NCBI GenBank assembly: GCA_028678445.1
Contig: JAJRDJ010000154.1
Coordinates: forward strand, 1 to 5,536
Length of the DNA stretch: 5,536 nt
Direction: 5' to 3'
Source of the DNA: Methylococcaceae bacterium
Lineage (GTDB): Bacteria; Pseudomonadota; Gammaproteobacteria; Methylococcales; Methylococcaceae
This document shows positions 1-5,346 of the stretch, piece by piece; position 1 is the first letter of the stretch; every line of letters begins with the position of its first letter. The notes below the pieces were generated by a model. The model searched no databases. It was not told the origin of the DNA and was given only the letters and a program-made list of their open reading frames with translations. The position numbers and the translations under genes are program-made.

Positions 1-52
1 CGAACCGAAACCGACCCGAAACGCGCAAGGAGTGGCCTTGTCGCCAGTGTCA

Positions 53-703
53 TCAGTGCACCGCCAGCACCGCCTCTACGCTGGAACATAAAGTCTCGAT
101 AAATTGTTTGCTGTGTCTTGTCGCGCCCAAGGCGTAGAACCCGGCCAGACCGTGGAATACCAACGTCTGGATCAGCAGAATCTTGGCTTCCCGCTGTGCG
201 CGATTCTCCGCCGACATTGCCCTGCTGAGACGGCTATTCAACTGTTGTACTTCCGGGTAGCGGGCGACCCGCTCGATGGCCAACCGGGCAAAAGATCCCG
301 AGGTCCTCATCTGGCAGTTGATCAACAGGAATCCCAGGCCGTTCTCCGTGCTGTCCACGTGCTCGGCCACGGGCAGCACATAAGCCTCCACTAATTCTCG
401 CAGGGTGTATGAGCCCTTCTCTGCGAGCGTGTCCATCATCTCTTTGCGCCGCAACGAGATGAGGTCGCTATGTCTGTCCAGTACGGCATTTATCAGGCCC
501 ACTTTGTTGCCGAAATGGTATTGGGGGGCGTTGCGGTTCTTCTGCCCGGAGGCCCGAGCGATGTCCAGCAGGGTCACGTTGTCCACGCCGTGCTCCGCGA
601 ACAGGGCCTCGGCGGCATCCAGCATCTGCCGGCGGGTTTCCAGCGTGTCCTTGCGCGGACGTTTGGCGGGTCCGACCTCGGTCATGTCTTTCCAGGCTGC
701 CAC
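53..703 (-). CDS. TetR/AcrR family transcriptional regulator
   Basis: Probable ligand-responsive DNA-binding repressor of 216 residues, a normal length for the family. The N-terminal helix-turn-helix domain is clear at about residues 22-70: ETRRQMLDAAEALFAEHG (22-39), then LLDIARASG (45-53), then QYHFGNK (61-67). The stretch between the Gly and the YHF is about two residues longer than in canonical TetR proteins, as in the subfamily with N-R/N-N-A-x-QYHFG recognition helices. The remainder (about 80-216) is an all-helical ligand-binding/dimerisation domain without a recognisable substrate signature. The chosen start is GTG at 703, preceded by TAAGGA with a 5-nt gap. An ATG at 685 (codon 7) is the alternative, but it has only GGAAAG almost touching it. 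The gene is divergent from the alcohol dehydrogenase operon across a 107-nt gap containing a strong inverted repeat, so it very likely controls that operon and perhaps itself. Family is certain; ligand unknown. Confidence 0.95.
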   Translation of the reverse strand: MAAWKDMTEVGPAKRPRKDTLETRRQMLDAAEALFAEHGVDNVTLLDIARASGQKNRNAPQYHFGNKVGLINAVLDRHSDLISLRRKEMMDTLAEKGSYTLRELVEAYVLPVAEHVDSTENGLGFLLINCQMRTSGSFARLAIERVARYPEVQQLNSRLSRAMSAENRAQREAKILLIQTLVFHGLAGFYALGATRHSKQFIETLCSSVEAVLAVH

Positions 704-747
704 AGTAGTCCTTACGAAAATAGAACTGTAATTTTAACTTACCGCAC

Positions 748-776
748 TTTTCATGGAGTCGGCCATAGTTCATACT
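748..776 (+). promoter_or_regulatory. Candidate sigma70 promoter for the rightward operon
   Basis: TTTTCA (748-753, 4 of 6 matches to TTGACA) is followed by a 17-nt spacer and CATACT (771-776, 4 of 6 to TATAAT). Transcription would begin near 783, about 28 nt before the alcohol dehydrogenase ATG. Both boxes are weak, but the spacing is ideal and the palindrome at 763-780 overlaps the -10, as expected for a repressed promoter. Confidence 0.45.
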
Positions 777-780
777 ATGG
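763..780. promoter_or_regulatory. Candidate TetR operator, 18-bp inverted repeat
   Basis: CCATAGT-TCAT-ACTATGG has perfect 7-bp arms around a 4-nt centre. It lies in the divergent intergenic region between the TetR gene and the alcohol dehydrogenase gene, and it fully covers the candidate -10 box of the rightward promoter (771-776). Length and symmetry suit a TetR dimer site. Binding of the neighbouring regulator is inferred from position; the inverted repeat itself is read directly. Confidence 0.72.
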
Positions 781-797
781 TTTTATGTCGTCCATAC

Positions 798-810
798 GAG
801 GAGCAGCTCC
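798..810 (+). promoter_or_regulatory. Shine-Dalgarno of the alcohol dehydrogenase gene inside a small palindrome
   Basis: GAGGAG (798-803) sits 7 nt before the ATG at 811 and is a strong ribosome binding site. The 11-nt stretch GGAGCAGCTCC (800-810) is a perfect inverted repeat abutting the start codon, so part of the Shine-Dalgarno could pair with the bases just before the ATG (4-bp stem, 3-nt loop). Whether this short stem matters is unknown. Confidence 0.6.
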
Positions 811-1836
811 ATGAGTACGATGCCGCTGGTTCGCATCCACGCCCCGAATGATATCCGGATCGATGAGATCGAACGACCGGTTCCCGGGCCGGACGACGTG
901 CTGGTGCAAGTCGAGCGTTGCGGCATCTGCGGCTCGGACCTCAGCTACGCCAAGATCGGCGGTATACCCGGCGCTGCCAGCCCCTTTGCTATCGGCCATG
1001 AGTTTGCCGGTGTAGTGGCGGAAAAGGGCGAGAATGTTCACCACTTGCAGGTGGGTGACCATGTGGTGGTCAATCCGACGACGGGGGGCAACGGCATTGG
1101 CAGCGACGGCATCAAGGGCGCCTTTGCACCGTATATCGTCTTCAACAACGCGGCCGCTCATCCTGAAGGGTTGTTGAAACTGCCGCCGGAGCTGGATTTT
1201 GACCTGGGTGCCCTTGTGGAACCGCTTTCCGTTGGCATGCACGGGGTTAACCAGGGCAGGGTGGTCGCCGGCGACAAAGTTGTGGTGTTTGGCGCAGGGC
1301 CCGTGGGCCTGGCGGCCGCCATTGCCGCCAGTTACTTTCAGGCCGAAAAGGTCATCGTGGTCGACCTGTCGGAAAAGCGCCTGGCAGTCGCGCGTGAAAT
1401 GGGCCTGACCACCTTCAAGGCCGACAGTGGGGACCTGAAAGCGTTCCTGATGGAGCAGCACGGCAACGTCACCAATGATCCCGCGCTGGGTGAGCAACCC
1501 GGCACGGACGTGTTCATCGAGGCCACTGGGGTCGGCCCCGTGTTCCAGCAAATTTGCAATATTGCGCGCAAAGGAGCGCGGATCGTGGTGGTTGGCGTCA
1601 ACTTCACGCCGGTGGAGCTGGACATGATCAACCTGTTGATGAAGGAACTGGTGATCACCGCCGCTATTGAGTACCCCATCGAATTTCCCGCTGTGATCGA
1701 GATGATGTTGTCCGGAAAGATAGATGTCAGGCCTCTGATCAGTCACCGCTTCCCGCTGTCCCGTTTTGACGAGGCATTCGCACAGGCCCGGCGGCAGGGC
1801 GAGGCCGTGAAAGTCCTCGTGGACTGCCAGGCTTGA
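811..1836 (+). CDS. Zinc-dependent medium-chain alcohol dehydrogenase
   Basis: Predicted cytoplasmic NAD(P)-dependent oxidoreductase of the MDR superfamily (threonine/sorbitol dehydrogenase-like branch), 341 residues, interconverting an alcohol and a carbonyl compound. The N-terminal GroES-like domain carries the catalytic zinc set: Cys40 in CGICGSD (37-43), His63-Glu64 in GHEFAG (62-67), and Glu137 in LVEPLSVG (135-142). The Rossmann domain has GAGPVG (161-166) and an acidic residue, Asp185, ending the second strand (VIVVDLSEKR), which favours NAD over NADP. The loop that in most relatives holds four structural-zinc cysteines is here about residues 88-105 (NPTTGGNGIGSDG...) and contains none. 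The start ATG at 811 has a good Shine-Dalgarno. It is the first gene of the rightward operon, directly behind the putative operator. The stop lies 38 nt before the preferred start of the next gene. Substrate is not predictable; the family call is secure. Confidence 0.93.
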   Translation: MSTMPLVRIHAPNDIRIDEIERPVPGPDDVLVQVERCGICGSDLSYAKIGGIPGAASPFAIGHEFAGVVAEKGENVHHLQVGDHVVVNPTTGGNGIGSDGIKGAFAPYIVFNNAAAHPEGLLKLPPELDFDLGALVEPLSVGMHGVNQGRVVAGDKVVVFGAGPVGLAAAIAASYFQAEKVIVVDLSEKRLAVAREMGLTTFKADSGDLKAFLMEQHGNVTNDPALGEQPGTDVFIEATGVGPVFQQICNIARKGARIVVVGVNFTPVELDMINLLMKELVITAAIEYPIEFPAVIEMMLSGKIDVRPLISHRFPLSRFDEAFAQARRQGEAVKVLVDCQA

Positions 1837-1860
1837 TCACCAGATTCAATATGAACACGC

Positions 1861-1867
1861 AGAAGGA
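1861..1867 (+). promoter_or_regulatory. Ribosome binding site deciding the start of the MBL-fold gene
   Basis: AGAAGGA is followed by a 7-nt spacer and then GTG at 1875. The competing in-frame starts, TTG at 1833 (overlapping the previous stop as TTGA) and ATG at 1851, have no comparable upstream sequence. I therefore prefer the GTG start. Confidence 0.6.
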
Positions 1868-1874
1868 ATGCATC

Positions 1875-3170
1875 GTGAGAGAGCCCATCTACAAGAGCCG
1901 TCGCAACGCTCCCGCGGCTGCCGCATTCGACAAGTGCTGTGATCGCGTGAACGAATTCATCGTCATGTCCGAGGGGAGTTCCAATGTCTACCTGATCGAG
2001 ACCCGGGAGGGAGGCATCCTTATCAATAGCGGTATGGGATTCGAGGCGCCGGTTCATCGCCACAACCTGGGCAAGTTCTCGGACATACCGATCAAATACC
2101 TGATAACCACCCAGGGCCACGTGGACCACGTGGGTGGCGTGCAGTACTTTCGCGACCTGCACCCGGGTCTGACGTATATCGCGCAAGCCGGCAACCAGGA
2201 GCACCAGTCCTACGATGCGCGGCTACAGCCCTTCCGCAGCGCCCGGGCGGCCTTCCGCTTTCAGGACGATTTCATGGAAGTCTTCAAGGGTTACGCTCAA
2301 GCGGGATACACGGATATCAATCCCCAGGACCGACCGACGCCGGATATCACATTCGATAAACACTACGAATTCTCACTGGGTGATCTGGATGTCGTACTGA
2401 TCGCGGCCCCGGGGGCGGAGACCAATGACTCCCTGGTAGTGTGGCTGCCGCAATACAAGATCGTGTTCACCGGCAATCTCTTCGGCTGCCCCTTTGGCCA
2501 TTTCCCCAACCTGGTGACCATCCGCGGCGACCGTTACCGTGATGCCCTGACCTGCGCCGCAGCGGCGCAGACCGTGCTCGATCTCGAGACGGAACTACTC
2601 ATCTACGGCCACCATGAACCGGTCGTCGGTGCAGAACTGATCCGGACCGAGATCACCGCCTACCGCAATGCCATCCTCTACGTGCACGACGAAGTGGTGA
2701 AGGGAATGAACGCAGGTAAGGACTTGTACACCCTCCAGAGCGAAATCCAACTGCCGTCGGAATGCGAAGTCGGCCAGGGCTACGGCAAGTTGAGCTGGAG
2801 TATCCGCGCCATCTGGGAGCATTACGCCGGCTGGTTCAAGCACGAATCCACCACAGAGCTTTACTGCGTGCCACAAAAGGCCGTCCATGCCGACGTGGTG
2901 GAATTGGCGGGACCTGACCACCTAGTGCAACGCGCCCAGCAGAAGGCTTCAGCGGGCCAGCCGGAGCAGGCACTTCACCTGCTGGATATCGTGCTGAACG
3001 CAGAGCCCGACCACGCTGGGGCCCGAGCCCTGGCCATCCAGGTGCACGAAGCGCTGCTGGCCGACGCGGAGACTTTTTGCACCACCGGCAATTTCTGGTT
3101 GGTGGGCTGGCTGCAGAACCAGATCAAGTTGCTGAAAGGTGGTGCAACGGCGCCCCTCGCGTTCAACTAG
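1875..3170 (+). CDS. MBL-fold metallo-hydrolase, alkylsulfatase-like, with dimerisation domain
   Basis: About 431 residues from the preferred GTG start; starts at TTG 1833 or ATG 1851 would add up to 14 residues. The N-terminal metallo-beta-lactamase domain (about 25-250) contains ITTQGHVDHVGG (77-88), APGAE (178-182), TGNLFG (199-204) and YGHHEP (244-249). The middle part matches the dimerisation domain of SdsA1-type alkyl sulfatases, with YGKLSWSIRAIWEHYAGWF at about 303-321. The C-terminal part (about 340-410) is helical and TPR-like (AGQPEQALHLLDIVLNAEPD). No signal peptide is visible, so it should be cytoplasmic, whereas characterised alkyl sulfatases are often exported. Two metal-site positions differ from SdsA1-type enzymes: the first His of HxHxDH is Gln80, and the second metal-binding Glu appears replaced in TGN. 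It may hydrolyse a sulfate ester or another ester/lactone, or be a repurposed member. It lies 11 nt before the sulfotransferase gene and is surely co-transcribed with it. Fold certain, reaction uncertain. Confidence 0.88.
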   Translation: MREPIYKSRRNAPAAAAFDKCCDRVNEFIVMSEGSSNVYLIETREGGILINSGMGFEAPVHRHNLGKFSDIPIKYLITTQGHVDHVGGVQYFRDLHPGLTYIAQAGNQEHQSYDARLQPFRSARAAFRFQDDFMEVFKGYAQAGYTDINPQDRPTPDITFDKHYEFSLGDLDVVLIAAPGAETNDSLVVWLPQYKIVFTGNLFGCPFGHFPNLVTIRGDRYRDALTCAAAAQTVLDLETELLIYGHHEPVVGAELIRTEITAYRNAILYVHDEVVKGMNAGKDLYTLQSEIQLPSECEVGQGYGKLSWSIRAIWEHYAGWFKHESTTELYCVPQKAVHADVVELAGPDHLVQRAQQKASAGQPEQALHLLDIVLNAEPDHAGARALAIQVHEALLADAETFCTTGNFWLVGWLQNQIKLLKGGATAPLAFN

Positions 3171-3173
3171 AGG
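3169..3173 (+). promoter_or_regulatory. Ribosome binding site of the sulfotransferase gene, overlapping the upstream stop codon
   Basis: AGAGG, whose first two bases are the end of the previous gene's TAG, stands 8 nt before the ATG at 3182. This supports that ATG over an upstream in-frame ATG at 3077, which would add 35 residues read out of frame through the end of the MBL-fold gene. Confidence 0.6.
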
Positions 3174-3181
3174 CCCTTTCC

Positions 3182-4441
3182 ATGAGTGATTTGCGCATTG
3201 CCGATCTGGCGAATCCTGTGCTCACCGAAGTCCAGAAGCGCGCCCTGGAATTTGGCGAGACGTTGGAAACCAGTTTTGACCCGGAGGGCATCCTGGCGGA
3301 GGCGAGTGATGCCCTGGGCCTGACTGATTACGGTCCGAACGATTTTCGTGAGCGGCTCGACCTGATTTGTGATGAGTGGGGCAACGACAATGGATTGACC
3401 GGTATGGGGCGCTACGGCCTGCGACAACGATTGCTGGGCTATGCGAAGAATCGGCTGTTGATCCAGGACATCCTCAAGCGTCATCCGGAAATCCACGACA
3501 TCGAGATCAAGGAACCCATCATCGTGGTGGGCCTTCCTCGCACGGGCACAACGCACCTCCTAAACCTGCTCGCAGCGGATTCACGCCTGCGGGCCATGCC
3601 CCTGTGGGAAACCTATGAACCGGTGCCCACCCCAGGTGAAGAAATGCTGCCGGACGGCACAGATCCCCGTTACCAGCGCTGCGCCGATGCCTGGGAAATG
3701 ATGCAGCAGACCGTGCCCCTCCTGGCGGCCATGCACCCCATGGACCCGGATCACATCCACGAAGAAATCGAGTTGATGCATCCGAATTTTGCCTCCTACG
3801 ACTTCGAGTGGTTCACCCACTCCCCGCGCTACCGGGATCACTATCTGCAGATGGGGCAACTGCCCCATTACGAGTACATGAAGACCGTGATCAAGATCAT
3901 GCAGTTCCAGCAGCCTGCACACTGGCCTACGCGCTGGGTACTTAAGTCGCCCATGCATCTGGAAAACCTGCCGGAACTCAAGCACGTCTTCCCCGACGCC
4001 ACCTTCGTGGTCACCCACCGGGACCCCGTCGCCGTGATCCAGTCCACCATAACCATGCTGGCCTACGGCCAGCGCATGAACCGCAAGCGGATCCTTATCG
4101 GTGAGCTGGCGGAGTACTGGTCGGATCGCATCGCACATCTGCTCCGTCGCTGTGCCGAGACCCGGCAACTGCTGCCGGAGTCAAAGAGCATCGATGTACC
4201 CTTTCACGAGTTCATGTCGGACGACATGGGCATTGTAGAAAAAATCTACACCAAGGCTGGCCTTGATCTGACAGACCATGCACGAGCCGAGATGCAGCAG
4301 TTCATCAACGACCACCCCCGCGGAAAGCACGGCAAGGTGGTCTATGCCCTGAAGCAGGATTTCGGTGTGGACCCCGATGAACTACGCCAGCGCTTCCAAT
4401 TCTACTTCGACGCATTCCCCGCCATGCCGGAGGTGAAATAG
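3182..4441 (+). CDS. Sulfotransferase family protein (Sulfotransfer_3 type)
   Basis: Predicted PAPS-dependent sulfotransferase, 419 residues, moving a sulfuryl group to a hydroxyl or similar acceptor. The 5'-phosphosulfate-binding P-loop is PIIVVGLPRTGTTHLLNLL with GLPRTGTTHL at residues 117-126. The 3'-phosphate-binding part is VVTHRDPVAVIQS with Arg280 and Ser288. Between them lies WVLKSPMHLENLPEL (Lys255), a hallmark of this bacterial branch. About 110 residues precede the P-loop, a helical extension typical of these longer (about 400-residue) bacterial sulfotransferases. No signal peptide or membrane segment is seen. It follows the alkylsulfatase-like gene by 11 nt and precedes an SDR gene by 69 nt, so its acceptor is plausibly a lipophilic alcohol handled by the neighbouring dehydrogenases (inference). 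The family also contains uncharacterised members whose use of PAPS has not been shown. Family call is secure; acceptor unknown. Confidence 0.93.
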   Translation: MSDLRIADLANPVLTEVQKRALEFGETLETSFDPEGILAEASDALGLTDYGPNDFRERLDLICDEWGNDNGLTGMGRYGLRQRLLGYAKNRLLIQDILKRHPEIHDIEIKEPIIVVGLPRTGTTHLLNLLAADSRLRAMPLWETYEPVPTPGEEMLPDGTDPRYQRCADAWEMMQQTVPLLAAMHPMDPDHIHEEIELMHPNFASYDFEWFTHSPRYRDHYLQMGQLPHYEYMKTVIKIMQFQQPAHWPTRWVLKSPMHLENLPELKHVFPDATFVVTHRDPVAVIQSTITMLAYGQRMNRKRILIGELAEYWSDRIAHLLRRCAETRQLLPESKSIDVPFHEFMSDDMGIVEKIYTKAGLDLTDHARAEMQQFINDHPRGKHGKVVYALKQDFGVDPDELRQRFQFYFDAFPAMPEVK

Positions 4442-4466
4442 GGTGCTGAACAAAATCAGAACAACG

Positions 4467-4479
4467 ACGACATAGTCGT
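4467..4479. repeat. Small inverted repeat upstream of the SDR gene
   Basis: ACGAC-ATA-GTCGT, perfect 5-bp arms with a 3-nt centre, in the 69-nt gap between the sulfotransferase stop and the SDR start. It has no T-run after it, so it is not an intrinsic terminator. It could be a weak RNA hairpin or chance. Confidence 0.3.
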
Positions 4480-4497
4480 GAATCAGGCAGTAAATGC

Positions 4498-4502
4498 GGA
4501 GA
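4498..4502 (+). promoter_or_regulatory. Ribosome binding site deciding the start of the SDR gene
   Basis: GGAGA with an 8-nt spacer to the ATG at 4511. An in-frame GTG at 4478 would add 11 residues (MNQAVNAETVN), but it lies in a small inverted repeat and has no Shine-Dalgarno. The ATG also gives the usual short lead before the first strand of an SDR fold. Confidence 0.65.
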
Positions 4503-4510
4503 CAGTCAAC

Positions 4511-5266
4511 ATGACCACAGGTATAGCCACCTTTAATTTCGAAGGCGCAAAAGTGCTGGTCACCGGCGGCACCAGCGGTATCGGTCTGGCTACGGCGAAC
4601 GCCTTCGCCGACGCAGGCGCAGCCGTCACGATCACCGGCACCCGCTCTTGCCGCGGAGATTACGAAGATAATCTGAGCCGCTTTGATTATCGCCAGATGC
4701 GAGTGACGGACAACAATGAAATCAAGGCAGTCGCAGCCAGCCTGGACGGGCTGGATGTGCTGGTGAACAACGCGGGCAGCGTCAGGTTCACGGGCCCCGA
4801 CGATGACCCCGTCGAGGTATTCGAGGAGATGGTGCGGGTACACCTGCTGTCCGGACACAACCTTGCTATGGCGTGCCTGGAGATGCTCACCGCCAGCGAA
4901 TTACCTGCGGGCGCCAGTGTGGTAGGCATTGCATCGCTAACATCCTTCATGGCGAATCCCTTTGTGCCCGGCTATGGGGCAGGAAAAGCGGGGATGGTGC
5001 AATTGGCAAAAACCCAGGCAACTCTCTGGGCGGGACGTGGTATCCGGAGCAACTGCGTCGCCGCGGGCAATATTGCCACCCGCATGACAGCGCCCGTTGT
5101 GGACATGGAAGGCTTCAGCAGGGACATGATGAATCGCACTGCCATGAAACGCTGGGGCAGGCCGAAGGAAATTGCCGACGCGGTATTGTTCCTCTCATCA
5201 GATCATGCCTCATTTATCACCGGAGAAACCCTTGTGGTCGACGGCGGGTACCTTTACAGCCAATAA
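4511..5266 (+). CDS. Short-chain dehydrogenase/reductase (SDR) family oxidoreductase
   Basis: Classical SDR of 251 residues from the ATG, a typical length; a cytoplasmic NAD(P)-dependent alcohol/ketone oxidoreductase. Visible motifs: cofactor loop TGGTSGIG (18-25), NNAG (86-89), catalytic Ser142 in GIASLTS, Tyr155 and Lys159 in YGAGK, and the C-terminal ITGETLVVDGGY. TGTR (42-45) after the second strand puts Thr/Arg rather than Asp near the adenosine ribose, which leans towards NADP(H) (inference). The tetrad Asn of classical SDRs appears as His111 in VRVHLLSGHN. The start is chosen by GGAGA at 4498-4502. The gene is fourth in the rightward cluster, 69 nt after the sulfotransferase gene and 80 nt before the DUF1214-type gene. 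Together with the zinc alcohol dehydrogenase it gives the cluster two independent alcohol/carbonyl steps. Some SDRs of this type are misnamed FabG; acyl-carrier-protein specificity is not indicated here. Confidence 0.93.
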   Translation: MTTGIATFNFEGAKVLVTGGTSGIGLATANAFADAGAAVTITGTRSCRGDYEDNLSRFDYRQMRVTDNNEIKAVAASLDGLDVLVNNAGSVRFTGPDDDPVEVFEEMVRVHLLSGHNLAMACLEMLTASELPAGASVVGIASLTSFMANPFVPGYGAGKAGMVQLAKTQATLWAGRGIRSNCVAAGNIATRMTAPVVDMEGFSRDMMNRTAMKRWGRPKEIADAVLFLSSDHASFITGETLVVDGGYLYSQ

Positions 5267-5297
5267 ACCCGGCCACTCGCCTTGTACCGGCGGGCAC

Positions 5298-5308
5298 TTC
5301 GCTGCGAA
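5298..5308. repeat. Small palindrome between the SDR and DUF1214-type genes
   Basis: TTCGC-T-GCGAA is a perfect 11-nt inverted repeat in the 80-nt gap. There is no U-tract, so it is not a good terminator. It could be a protein site or chance. No convincing promoter was seen in this gap, although its right part (5321-5335) is locally AT-rich. Confidence 0.25.
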
Positions 5309-5346
5309 AGCAGGAAATTGCCACGTTAAATAAAGGAGAATCCGCG

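Noticed and set aside
26..40. Hairpin CAAGG-AGTGG-CCTTG just downstream of the TetR gene as a terminator
   Set aside because: Only a 5-bp stem and no T-run on either strand, so an intrinsic terminator is not supported.
1..52. End of another gene on the plus strand, convergent with the TetR gene
   Set aside because: All three plus frames are open here, but the stretch is too short to show any recognisable protein end. Only the short near-repeat CCGAAAC (5-11 and 16-22) is visible.
775..1746. Long open frame (323 codons) on the minus strand opposite the alcohol dehydrogenase gene
   Set aside because: Its His/Asp/Gln-rich composition without domain motifs is typical of an antisense shadow of a GC-rich gene. 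The opposite strand has a clear MDR enzyme with catalytic motifs and a ribosome site.
3077..3181. Upstream ATG extension of the sulfotransferase by 35 residues
   Set aside because: It overlaps the MBL-fold gene in another frame and lacks a ribosome site. ATG 3182 has AGAGG at 8-nt spacing and gives a natural N-terminus.
3581..4168. 195-codon minus-strand frame opposite the sulfotransferase gene
   Set aside because: No recognisable motif and low-complexity His/Gly/Val content. The plus strand carries complete sulfotransferase motifs across the same bases.
4471..4476. CATAGT upstream of the SDR gene as a second half-site of the 763-780 operator
   Set aside because: A single 6-bp match without the partner arm is expected by chance; the surrounding symmetry (ACGAC/GTCGT) is different.
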